NCBI GenBank assembly: GCA_030064845.1
Contig: JASJEC010000032.1
Span: 1-59,696, forward strand
Reading direction: 5' to 3'
Origin: Kiloniellales bacterium
Lineage (GTDB): Bacteria; Pseudomonadota; Alphaproteobacteria; Kiloniellales; JAKSDN01
DNA: 59,696 nucleotides
The position numbers were made by a program, and so were the translations under genes. The stretch's first letter is position 1. Each line of letters begins with the position of its first letter. The notes under the pieces are model-generated. The model did no database searches. It was not told the DNA's origin and saw only the letters and a list, made by a program, of their open reading frames with translations. Below, piece by piece: positions 46,775 through 54,741 of the stretch.

Positions 46775-46793
46775 AAATGCACACGTGAGTCAA
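46764..46793 (-). promoter_or_regulatory. Predicted dinB promoter overlapping the SOS box
   Basis: TTGACT (46793-46788) and CTTTAT (46769-46764) on the minus strand are 18 bp apart. The -10 lies entirely inside the seven-base spacer of the LexA box, and the expected transcription start falls on or next to the A of the ATG. The -35 is good and the -10 moderate. Confidence 0.6.
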
Positions 46794-46829
46794 GCGGGGA
46801 GAGCCGCGGGCGGAACCGATCCGCGCCCT

Positions 46830-47552
46830 TCACCCCGCGAAGAAAAGCTTCCAGAACAGCGGCAGCAGCAGGGCCGTGGCCAGGGCGTTCAGGCCCATCG
46901 CCAAGCCGGAGAAGGCCCCGGCCACCTCGTTGATCTGCACCGCCCGCGCCGTGCCGATGCCGTGGCTGGCGGTGCCGATCGCCAGCCCCCTGGCCGGCCA
47001 GTCCTTGATGCGCAGCAGGTTCAGGATCGGCGGGCCGATCATCGCGCCGAGCACGCCGGTCATGATCACCAGCACGGCGGTCAGCGACGGCAGCCCGCCG
47101 AACTGCTCGGTGATGCCCATGGCCACCGGCGCGGTCACGGACTTGGGCGCCAGGGACAGGAGCGCTTCCCGCGAGCCGTCGAGCGCCCAGGCGATGGCGA
47201 CCGCCGAGGCCGACGCGGTCAGCGAACCCATCACGATGCTGGCCAGCACGGCCAGGGCCGAGCGGCGGACCTTGTCGAACTGCCGGTAGAGCGGGATGGC
47301 CAGCGCGACCGTCGCCGGGCCGAGCAGGAAGTGCACGAATTGGGCGCCGTCGAAATAACGTTCGTAGGCGGTGCCGGTCCCGCTCAGGACGGCGACGACC
47401 AGGACCACCGCGACCAGCACCGGGTTGAGCAGCGGATTGAGCCGGCCCCGGCGGTAGATGAGGCTGCCGATCTGGTAGGCGACCAGGGTGAGGGTCAGGT
47501 GCAGCAGTGGGCTGGCGCTGAGGTAGACCCAGATATCGCCGAACTCGCGCAT
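46830..47552 (-). CDS. lrgB: LrgB/CidB family membrane protein
   Basis: A 240-residue membrane protein with seven to eight hydrophobic segments and the family core FVHFLLGPATVALAIPLYRQ, then LAPKSVTAPVAMGITEQFGG and GTASHGIGTARA. LrgB with LrgA forms a membrane complex first described as a holin/antiholin-like system and in several bacteria shown to carry pyruvate or other small carboxylates. The start is the ATG at 47552, which overlaps the lrgA stop by one base (TGATG). Confidence 0.93.
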   Translation of the reverse strand: MREFGDIWVYLSASPLLHLTLTLVAYQIGSLIYRRGRLNPLLNPVLVAVVLVVAVLSGTGTAYERYFDGAQFVHFLLGPATVALAIPLYRQFDKVRRSALAVLASIVMGSLTASASAVAIAWALDGSREALLSLAPKSVTAPVAMGITEQFGGLPSLTAVLVIMTGVLGAMIGPPILNLLRIKDWPARGLAIGTASHGIGTARAVQINEVAGAFSGLAMGLNALATALLLPLFWKLFFAG

Positions 47553-47953
47553 CAGCCCTTCTCCCCTTCCCCGCCTGGCCCTTCCCCGCCGGCGGCATCC
47601 CCGCCGGCGACCTCGGGCCGGCGCGGCGCCAGCCAGACCATGAGCCCGCCTGTGACCGCGATGGTCAGCGCCGTGCTGACCACGAGCGCGACCGAGATCG
47701 GCAGCCAATCGCGGCCGAGCAGCTGCACGTGCAGCATGACGCCGACCCCGGCCGGGACGAACAGCAGGGAGAGATTGCCGATCAGCACATTGGCGGTGGC
47801 GCCGAGATCCTCGGGGATCGAGCCGTGCACCAGCAGGCCTAAGAACAGCAGCGCCATGCCGACGACCGGGCCGGGCACCGGGATCTGCAGGGCGGTGACA
47901 AAGAGCTCTCCGATCAGCTGACAGCAGAAAATGGTCGTGAGATAGCCGAGCAT
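47552..47953 (-). CDS. lrgA: LrgA/CidA family membrane protein
   Basis: A 133-residue protein with four hydrophobic segments: FCCQLIGELFVTALQIPVPGPVVGMALLF, then NLSLLFVPAGVGVMLHV and a long TM before a Gly/Glu-rich, charged tail. The CidA/LrgA motif PVPGPVVGM is clear. The ATG at 47953 has GAGAGGGG upstream. It is divergent from tctC. Confidence 0.92.
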   Translation of the reverse strand: MLGYLTTIFCCQLIGELFVTALQIPVPGPVVGMALLFLGLLVHGSIPEDLGATANVLIGNLSLLFVPAGVGVMLHVQLLGRDWLPISVALVVSTALTIAVTGGLMVWLAPRRPEVAGGDAAGGEGPGGEGEKG

Positions 47954-48162
47954 TGCGGGGTCCCCTCTCGAACAAGCCGGCCACCAGGCGGCCGTCCCGC
48001 ATTCCCTCAAGTTTCCGGCGGCGGCACAACAGGCTTCGAGGCGCCGGGGCGACCTTGCCCGCGATCCCCAACTTTTCTAGGCTGGCAGCCAAGCAATCAG
48101 CCGCCGTCCGGTCCGGGCACTGCCCGGCCCGCCAGGCGAAAACTCAACAGGGAAGGCTCGTC

Positions 48163-49131
48163 ATGAAACAGAGACTCGTTGCCACGGCCGCCGCTTTCGC
48201 TCTCGGCGCCCTCGCCCTCGCGCCGGAGAGCGCTGCCGCCGCGGATATGCCGTGCAAGACCGCCAAGCTGATCGTGCCCTGGAAGGCCGGCGGCGGCACC
48301 CACGTGATCTTCTCGATCTTCGAGAAGACCATCCAAGAGATGGACGTGACACCGAAGATCAAGGTCGTCACCGTGCCCGGCCAGGGCGGCAACAAGGGCG
48401 CCAAGGAAGCGGCCAAGGCCAAGGGCGACGGCTGCACGCTCTTCGCCATTCACCAGAGCGCCATCACCAGCTACCTGAACGGCCGCATCGACTACCACTA
48501 CGACAACTTCGAGACGGTCTCGCTCTTGACCTCGACGCCGGACATCGTCGGCGCTTCGGCCAACGTGCCCTGGAACAACTTCGAGGAGTTCAAGAAGGCG
48601 ACGCTCGCCAGCCCCGGTACGGTCAAGGTCGGCGCCACCTTCGGCTCGACCAGCCAGTTCTACTGGCTGCTCCTTTCGGAGCGCACCGGCATGGAGTTCA
48701 AGTTCGTGCCCTATGACGGCACCCGCGAGCGCATGACTGCGCTGCTCTCCGGCGCGATCGACATGGGCGGCATCAACGTCGCCTCGGGCCGCAAGTACAT
48801 GGAGACCGGCGAGCTCAAGGGCTTCGCGATCGCCGCCGAGGAGCGCTCCAAGCACCTGCCGGACATGCCGACCCTGAAGGAGCTGGGGGTCGACATGATC
48901 TACGCGCTCGACCGGGGCATCGTGGTGCCCAAGGGTACCTCGAAGGAGGTCATCGACCACTGGGCGGCGATCTTCAAAAAGGCCGCCGAGGACCAGGACC
49001 TCAGGGCCCAGATGGACGCCAAGGGCACCGACGTGAACTGGGTCGGCCCGGACGGGTTCCGCGAGTGGGCGGACAAGACCTACGCCGAGCACGAAGCGGT
49101 CGCGATCAAGATCGGCCTCTACAAGAAGTAA
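48163..49131 (+). CDS. tctC: Tripartite tricarboxylate transporter substrate-binding protein
   Basis: A 322-residue TctC/Bug-family protein with a signal peptide (ATAAAFALGALALAPESAAAA) and the fold of LIVPWKAGGGTHVIFSIFEK, PGQGGNKGAKEAAKAKGDG and GATFGSTSQFYWLLL. It binds a carboxylate in the periplasm and delivers it to TctAB. The ribosome site is GGAAGG. It is first in the tctC-tctB-tctA operon. The substrate may be a tricarboxylate or another organic acid. Confidence 0.92.
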   Translation: MKQRLVATAAAFALGALALAPESAAAADMPCKTAKLIVPWKAGGGTHVIFSIFEKTIQEMDVTPKIKVVTVPGQGGNKGAKEAAKAKGDGCTLFAIHQSAITSYLNGRIDYHYDNFETVSLLTSTPDIVGASANVPWNNFEEFKKATLASPGTVKVGATFGSTSQFYWLLLSERTGMEFKFVPYDGTRERMTALLSGAIDMGGINVASGRKYMETGELKGFAIAAEERSKHLPDMPTLKELGVDMIYALDRGIVVPKGTSKEVIDHWAAIFKKAAEDQDLRAQMDAKGTDVNWVGPDGFREWADKTYAEHEAVAIKIGLYKK

Positions 49132-49145
49132 GCCGGATTCGCTGC

Positions 49146-49188
49146 GATCCCGGGCCTGGGCAACGACAAGCGCGAAGGGCCCGGGATC
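49146..49188 (+). terminator. Strong hairpin between tctC and tctB
   Basis: An exact 11-bp inverted repeat (GATCCCGGGCC at 49146-49156 and GGCCCGGGATC at 49178-49188) lies 15 bp after the tctC stop. The following CCTTTCCCT is a poor T-tract, so it is more likely a partial terminator or a 3' stabiliser that keeps the binding-protein message abundant. Confidence 0.6.
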
Positions 49189-49221
49189 CCTTTCCCTATC
49201 CGAACCGGAGAAGAGGGTGCC

Positions 49222-49734
49222 ATGGGCCGCCTGAACCGGGATGCCGTCATCGCGATCCTGCTGCTGGCGGCCTGCGGCGTGCTCTTCTGGTCGACCTTCA
49301 GCATCCGGGACCCCGACTACGGCCAGTTGCCGCCCTCGGCCTGGCCCCGGGTTATCCTGGCGGCGCTCACGCTGCTGAGCGCGATCTATCTCTTCCAGTC
49401 GCTAAGCCGGGGGCCGGCGCCCAAGGACGACTATCATTCGGACGACCACAGCGCCATGCCGACCGATCCGATCGGCTGGCTCGCTTACTGGCGCAACCCG
49501 ATCTATTGCTTCGTCCTCTTCTTCCTCTACCTGGTCACCCTGCCGGTGCTCGGCAGCCTGATCGGCGGCGTGCTCTTCGTCTTCACCCTGATGAGCGTGC
49601 TGGGCGGCTGGCAGCCGAGAAAGCTGGCGCTCCACGCCGTCGTGGCACTGGCCACGGTGGGCGGCATGTGGAGCCTCTTCACCTTCGCCCTCGAGGTGAT
49701 CCTGCCGCCCGGCGTGATCTTCTCGCCTTTCTGA
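49222..49734 (+). CDS. tctB: Tripartite tricarboxylate transporter small membrane subunit
   Basis: A 170-residue membrane protein with four hydrophobic segments (AVIAILLLAACGVLFWSTFSI, VILAALTLLSAIYLF, CFVLFFLYLVTLPVLGSLIGGVLF and LHAVVALATVGGMWSLFTFAL). It has the TctB opening with DPDYGQLPPSAWPR and the ending LPPGVIFSPF. It lies between tctC and tctA, 16 bp before tctA. Confidence 0.9.
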   Translation: MGRLNRDAVIAILLLAACGVLFWSTFSIRDPDYGQLPPSAWPRVILAALTLLSAIYLFQSLSRGPAPKDDYHSDDHSAMPTDPIGWLAYWRNPIYCFVLFFLYLVTLPVLGSLIGGVLFVFTLMSVLGGWQPRKLALHAVVALATVGGMWSLFTFALEVILPPGVIFSPF

Positions 49735-49750
49735 CCGCCGGAGGCACCGA

Positions 49751-51433
49751 ATGATCCTGGAAAACGTCCTCCTGGCTTTCGGCGAGATCGCCAACCTCGA
49801 GACCCTCGCCTTCATGCTGATCGGCGTGGCCGGCGGGCTGATCGCCGGGGCCATCCCCGGCTTCACCATTGCCATGGCCGTGGTGCTGACCCTGCCCTTC
49901 ACCTTCGGCATGCCGCCGGCCCAGGGCCTGGCGACCATGGTGAGCGTGCTGGTCGGCGGGCTCTCCGGCGGCCTCATGGCCGGCATCCTGACCGGCATCC
50001 CGGGCACGCCCTCCTCGGTCGCCACGACCTTCGACGGCTTTCCCATGGCGCGCCGGGGCGAGCCGGGCCTGGCGCTGGGCATCGGCGTCTGGTCCTCCTT
50101 CTGCGGCGGCATCATCAGCGCCATCCTGCTGGTCACGCTTTCGCCGCAGCTCGCGCGCATCGGCCTGGAGTTCAATCCCTGGGACTTCTTCATGCTGGTG
50201 ATCTTCGCGCTCACGATCACCGCCAGCCTCTCGGGCCGGAACCTGGTGAAGGGCCTGATCGCCGGGGCCATCGGCCTGCTGGTGCGCACGGTCGGCGAGG
50301 ACGAGGCGGTCGGCATGGCGCGCTTCGACTTCGGCAGCGACGCCCTGCTCTCGGGCTTCGACTTCATCGCCGTGCTGATCGGCCTCTTCGCCTTCAGCCA
50401 GCTGCTGCGCGACGTGCGCGATCCCGTTGCGGCGAGGAAGTCGCTTACCGAGCGCCAGCAGGTGAAGATCAGGATCGAGCATCTGGCGGCGGTGCGCACT
50501 CTCGCCAAGCGCTGGGTTGTCGTCATCCGCTCCGCGCTGATCGGCGTCTTCACCGGCATCCTGCCCGGCGCCGGCGGCTCGATTGCCAACATCCTGGCCT
50601 ACGATCAGGCCAAGAAGGCCTCCAAGACCCCGGAGCAGTTCGGCAAGGGCACGCCCGACGGCATCATCGCGCCGGAGAGCTCGAACAACGCGGTCGAGGG
50701 CGGCGCGCTGATCACCATGATGGCGCTCGGCATCCCGGGCGACGTCACGGCGGCCATCATGCTGGGGGCGCTGCTGATCCACGACGTTGTGCCGAGCCCG
50801 ACCTTCATCGCCGAGGAGCCGGTCCTGGCCTACGCCATCTTCATCGCCTTCTTCCTCGCGACCTTCATGATGCTCGGCCTGCAATCCTTCATGCTGCGGG
50901 TCTTCGTGCTGGTCACGCGGATCCGCATGTACATGCTGGCGGCGATCATCTTCGGCTTCTGCGGCATCGGCGTGTTCGCCATCAACAATGTCGCCTTCGA
51001 TCTCTGGACCCTGCTCTGGTTCGGCATCCTGGGCTTCCTGATGCGCCAGTTCGGATTTCCCCTGGCGCCGATGATCCTGGGCGTGGTGCTGGGCAACATC
51101 GCCGAGCTCAACCTCGCCCGCGCCATGGCGATCACCACCGACCTGACCCCCTTCGTAACCCGGCCCTGGTCGCTCTTCTTCCTGATCATGGCCTGCTTCT
51201 CTGCTGTCTTCCCCTACTATCAGGCCAAGCGCAGCAGCCAGAAGTGGACGCTGTTCTACATGCCGGTCGCCTGCTTCGCCGTCGCCGTGCCGCTGATCAT
51301 GATGGGCGGGATCCCGCGCCCGATCCTCGGCGTGGTCGTCGCGCTTCTGGGCGCCTACGTGCTCTATCGCCGGGCCAGGAACGGCTGGAAGCTGCCCGAG
51401 GCGGAGCCCGGCGAGCGGCTGGTCGAGGGCTGA
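49751..51433 (+). CDS. tctA: Tripartite tricarboxylate transporter large membrane subunit
   Basis: A 560-residue protein with about 12 membrane segments and the TctA signatures GGLIAGAIPGFTIAMAVVLTLP, GILTGIPGTPSSVATTFDGFPMA and GVFTGILPGAGGSIANILAY. It is the transport channel driven by the ion gradient. The last 81 bp are repeated at 52825-52905, evidence of a later tandem duplication of the downstream DNA. Confidence 0.93.
   Translation: MILENVLLAFGEIANLETLAFMLIGVAGGLIAGAIPGFTIAMAVVLTLPFTFGMPPAQGLATMVSVLVGGLSGGLMAGILTGIPGTPSSVATTFDGFPMARRGEPGLALGIGVWSSFCGGIISAILLVTLSPQLARIGLEFNPWDFFMLVIFALTITASLSGRNLVKGLIAGAIGLLVRTVGEDEAVGMARFDFGSDALLSGFDFIAVLIGLFAFSQLLRDVRDPVAARKSLTERQQVKIRIEHLAAVRTLAKRWVVVIRSALIGVFTGILPGAGGSIANILAYDQAKKASKTPEQFGKGTPDGIIAPESSNNAVEGGALITMMALGIPGDVTAAIMLGALLIHDVVPSPTFIAEEPVLAYAIFIAFFLATFMMLGLQSFMLRVFVLVTRIRMYMLAAIIFGFCGIGVFAINNVAFDLWTLLWFGILGFLMRQFGFPLAPMILGVVLGNIAELNLARAMAITTDLTPFVTRPWSLFFLIMACFSAVFPYYQAKRSSQKWTLFYMPVACFAVAVPLIMMGGIPRPILGVVVALLGAYVLYRRARNGWKLPEAEPGERLVEG
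51353..51433 (+). repeat. Direct repeat, copy 1 (3' end of tctA)
   Basis: The last 81 bp of tctA, including the stop codon, match 52825-52905 with four substitutions. The offset is 1472 bp, the size of the duplicated unit. Confidence 0.9.
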
Positions 51434-51533
51434 CAAGCTAGAACTTCGCGCATCTCTTCGGACGGCTTCGGCGGTCTTGTCGGCCATCGGCTGGTCGCCT
51501 GGGCCAGAAACGTGGCTTCGTTGCTTGTTGGCC

Positions 51534-52775
51534 TTACCGTCGTTTCTCGCTGTGCGAGATTAGGTGATCGATCCAAGCTTTTGCGGAGGGCGTTTTGAGC
51601 CTGTTGAAATAGGTGATTGCCTTGGCTCGATCCCTTTCAACATGAATTCCGAGCGCGTAAATCTGGCCAAGATAGAGAGTAGCCCACATTGGGGAATTGA
51701 CCAAAGCGGCAGCCAGGGTTCCTATACGCTTGCGAGCGTAAAGGGCCGTGTCGCCGAAGGGAGGATTAAGCCGAGATGGCAGCTTTGTCGCCTCGCATCG
51801 CCGGAGCCGCGCCCCGCTCCCGGCACACATCGCCTCTGCGCAATCTTCGAGATGGGCAATTGATAACTCCCATGGTGTGGGATTGTCTTGTTCAAGATAT
51901 TGATTGACCATCTCTTGCAACTCTGAAGGATTGTTCAGTACTTCATCGGTCCTCTGCATCCAATTAAACCGCCGGTTGCCATGGTGGCACTTGGCTGTAA
52001 CACTGCCCTCTGCGGCGATTATAAGCCATTCCGTTTCTGTCTTGCCCAACACTTCTTCCCGACTCGGCTCCGCGTTCCATTCGGGAAGATACCTCGCCGA
52101 CCCCAAGGCCTCGGCCGCCCGGCTCTGCTGCCCCTTCTCAAAGGCACTCCGGTAGGCGCGCAGCGCCCGCACCATCTTCTTGGCATCGTCTTCAAGAAAG
52201 GCCTGAATTTCCAGCTCTTTGCCGTAGGCGTAAAGATAGTCCGCGTCGCCGGTTTGCGCGGCAGCCCCCAACAGCTCGAGTTTCTTGGCCTGGCGGTTCG
52301 GGACGAACCTCTCGCGGTTCTGGAAGTAGAGCCTCTCGGCATACAAGACATGCGATGGTATGTCGCCTAAGGCCACATTCTCTTCCAAGAGCGCGTATTG
52401 GCGCTTTATGAGCGCATCAGAGGTCTCAAACTTGCCTGGTATCGTCAGGACCAGATTGTAACGCGCTTGAACAACCTTTTTCTCCACAGCCTCTTCAAAT
52501 AGCTCAACCGCCCTTTTGCGATCGCGCTTGACGCCCCGCCCCCGCAGATACAAGACGCCCAGATTGTTCGTAGCGTCACCATTTCCCAATATGTGTAGAT
52601 AGCCGAACAGCCTGCGGGCTCCATGTGGGTCGCCGGCGAGCAGCATTCCGATTGCTTTCCGGTTTATTTGATCGGCGACCGGCGGCACCAAACCAACCAG
52701 AAAAACACCGCAAAATAGGACGGTAATGCCAAGCGAGATCTTCCAAAACCGTCGCAAACTTTTTCCTCCTGTCAT
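51534..52775 (-). CDS. Sel1/TPR-repeat membrane-anchored protein, copy A
   Basis: A 413-residue protein with an N-terminal membrane anchor (ISLGITVLFCGVFLVGLVPPVADQINRKA) and Sel1-like repeats (GNGDATNNLGVLYLRGRGVKRDRKRAVELFEEAV; GQIYALGIHVERDRAKAITYF). It is paralogous over its whole length to copy B at 52966-54153. Its codon use is visibly less GC-rich than that of copy B and of the neighbours. I chose ATG 52775; one at 52802 is in frame. Function unknown. Confidence 0.8.
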   Translation of the reverse strand: MTGGKSLRRFWKISLGITVLFCGVFLVGLVPPVADQINRKAIGMLLAGDPHGARRLFGYLHILGNGDATNNLGVLYLRGRGVKRDRKRAVELFEEAVEKKVVQARYNLVLTIPGKFETSDALIKRQYALLEENVALGDIPSHVLYAERLYFQNRERFVPNRQAKKLELLGAAAQTGDADYLYAYGKELEIQAFLEDDAKKMVRALRAYRSAFEKGQQSRAAEALGSARYLPEWNAEPSREEVLGKTETEWLIIAAEGSVTAKCHHGNRRFNWMQRTDEVLNNPSELQEMVNQYLEQDNPTPWELSIAHLEDCAEAMCAGSGARLRRCEATKLPSRLNPPFGDTALYARKRIGTLAAALVNSPMWATLYLGQIYALGIHVERDRAKAITYFNRLKTPSAKAWIDHLISHSEKRR

Positions 52776-52824
52776 TACTTCATTGTAGCGACAAGAGAAC
52801 ACTTAAGTGTAAACGTTTCTCGAC

Positions 52825-52905
52825 GCTTACGTGCTCTATCGCCGGGCCAGGAACGGCTGGCGGCTGCCCGAGGCGGAGCCCGGCGAGCGGCCGGTCGAGG
52901 GCTGA
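52825..52905 (+). pseudogene. Orphan copy of the tctA 3' end (direct repeat, copy 2)
   Basis: This 81-bp piece encodes the same C-terminal sequence as tctA (AYVLYRRARNGW then LPEAEPGERPVEG and stop) but has no upstream gene. It lies between the two Sel1 paralogues. The following bases (to about 52960) also keep weak similarity to the sequence after the true tctA stop. It is a duplication scar. Confidence 0.88.
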
Positions 52906-52965
52906 ACGCGAAGATTCTCGTTTCTGTGGGGCTTCGACGGTCTCGCTGGCGCGTGGCGCCACCGC

Positions 52966-54153
52966 TTACGGCTGATTCTGCTGTTCTTCTCTCAGCGTGT
53001 TGAGATATTCGATCCAGGCTTCTGAGTCGGAAATCTCGGCCCTGCCGAAATACGCGACTGCCTTGGCGATATCCCTTTCTACATGAATGCCGAGCGCATA
53101 GAGCTGGCCGAGACGGTAGTTGGCCCACAAGGGCGAAGTGAACAAGGCGGGAACGGTGCCTCGAATCTTGATTGCGTAGAGGGCCGTGTCGCCGAACGGC
53201 GGATTGGGCGGGAACCTCAGCCTTTTCGCGGCGGCGCATTCCTCAAGATAGGCGATGCTGGTTCTCCACGGTGTCGGGTTATCTTGGGCAAGATACCGAT
53301 CGATCATCTCTTGTTGCGCTAGAGGATCTGCAAACATCTCATCCCACTCGCCGATCCAATCGAAACGCCGGCTGGTGTGGCGACACTTGGCGGTGATGCT
53401 GCCGCCCTCCGCGGCGATCAGGGTCCATTCCGCTTCGGACTTTTCCAGGATCTCTTCCCGGCTCGGTACCGTGTTCCACACGGCAACGGACCTGGCCGAC
53501 CCCAAGGCTTCGGCACCCCGGATATTGCCCTTGTCGTAGGCGCTCCGGTAGGCGCGCAACGCCCGCGCCATCATCTCGGCGTCGTCCCGCTTGAAGGCCC
53601 GCACCTCGAGCTCTTCGCCGTACTGATAGATGTAGTCCGGGTCGCCGGTTCGTGCGGCAACCTCCAGCACGTCCATTTTCCTGGCCTCCCGGTTCGGCAC
53701 GAACTTCTCGCGGTTCACGTAGTAGAGCCGGTCGGCATAGAGGACGTGCGAGGGTATGTCGCCCAGGGCGACGTTCTCTTCCAGGAGCGATAGCTGGCGC
53801 TCGACGACCGCGTCCGGGGTCTTGAACCTGTTCGGCATCGTCAGGACCAGGTTGTAGCGCGCCTGAACGACCTCTTTTCCCACGGCTTCTTCAAAGAACG
53901 CGATCGCCTTCTTGCGGTCACGCTCGACACCCAGACCCCGCCGATAGAGGACGCCCAGGTTGTTCGTGGCATCGCCGTTTCCGAGCACATGGAGATAGCC
54001 GAACAGCCAGCGAGCCGCCCGGGGATTGTCCGCGGACAGCAATCGAATGCCCTGACGGTTGATCTGATCGGCGACGGGCGGCACCAGGCCGATCAGAAGA
54101 ACGCTGCAGAGCAGAGCGACAGCGGCAATCGAAATCCTAGTGGCTTTGGGCAA
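52966..54153 (-). CDS. Sel1/TPR-repeat membrane-anchored protein, copy B
   Basis: A 395-residue paralogue of copy A: membrane anchor SIAAVALLCSVLLIGLVPPVADQINRQG, then GNGDATNNLGVLYRRGLGVERDRKKAIAFFEEAVGKEVVQARYNLVLT, LLEENVALGDIPSHVLYADRLYY and the C-terminal LGQLYALGIHVERDIAKAVAYF. The predicted topology is an N-terminal anchor with a periplasmic repeat domain. Upstream sequence (54154-54215) resembles that upstream of copy A, so the promoter was duplicated too. Copy B keeps the local high GC. Confidence 0.82.
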   Translation of the reverse strand: MPKATRISIAAVALLCSVLLIGLVPPVADQINRQGIRLLSADNPRAARWLFGYLHVLGNGDATNNLGVLYRRGLGVERDRKKAIAFFEEAVGKEVVQARYNLVLTMPNRFKTPDAVVERQLSLLEENVALGDIPSHVLYADRLYYVNREKFVPNREARKMDVLEVAARTGDPDYIYQYGEELEVRAFKRDDAEMMARALRAYRSAYDKGNIRGAEALGSARSVAVWNTVPSREEILEKSEAEWTLIAAEGGSITAKCRHTSRRFDWIGEWDEMFADPLAQQEMIDRYLAQDNPTPWRTSIAYLEECAAAKRLRFPPNPPFGDTALYAIKIRGTVPALFTSPLWANYRLGQLYALGIHVERDIAKAVAYFGRAEISDSEAWIEYLNTLREEQQNQP

Positions 54154-54288
54154 CGACCTTTCTCCCGAGCTCTTGCCATCGTAGTGACCCGTGGTCGCGC
54201 AAGCGTTAACGCTCTCTAGGCCTGTGGCTTGTCAAGCGCTGGCCGCTGGGGCTTGCCGCCTCCTTCTGCCTGCGGCAGTCTCCGCGCC

Positions 54289-54687
54289 ATGCTCGACACC
54301 TTTCGACCCAAGGGCGGTTTCGCCGATCTCGTCGGCTACGAGCTCGCAGCGTGGCAAGAGGACGAGGCCGTCCTGACCATGGCGGTCGGCAAGCAGCACC
54401 TCAACCGCAGCGGGGTGCTTCATGGCGGCGCCCTGACCACCCTGGTCGACGCGGCCTGCGGCTACGCCGGCTGCTACGCCGGCGAGGGGGAACCGCCGCG
54501 GCGCGCCTTCACCCTCTCGCTCGACTGCAATTTCGTCGCCACCGCCGGCGAGGGCGCGCGCCTTACCGCGACCGCGCGCAAGACCGGCGGCGGCAGCCGG
54601 ATCTACTTCACCCAATGCGAGGTGCGCGACCAGGACGGCCGCCTGATCGGCCAGGCCAAGGCCGTGCTGCGCTACCGCAGCAGTTAG
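54289..54687 (+). CDS. PaaI-type hotdog thioesterase
   Basis: A 132-residue hotdog-fold protein: LNRSGVLHGGALTTLVDAACGYAGCYA with the HGG motif, then LSLDCNFVATAGEGARLTATARKTGGGSRIYFTQCEV. It probably hydrolyses an acyl- or aryl-CoA thioester in the cytoplasm. The start at 54289 is chosen by family length; upstream ATG-like codons at 54229 are not supported. Confidence 0.88.
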   Translation: MLDTFRPKGGFADLVGYELAAWQEDEAVLTMAVGKQHLNRSGVLHGGALTTLVDAACGYAGCYAGEGEPPRRAFTLSLDCNFVATAGEGARLTATARKTGGGSRIYFTQCEVRDQDGRLIGQAKAVLRYRSS

Positions 54688-54741
54688 CGCATCCAGCCTG
54701 GCGCTCATGTGCCCCGGCCCAGCAGGGAGCAGTGTCATTAC

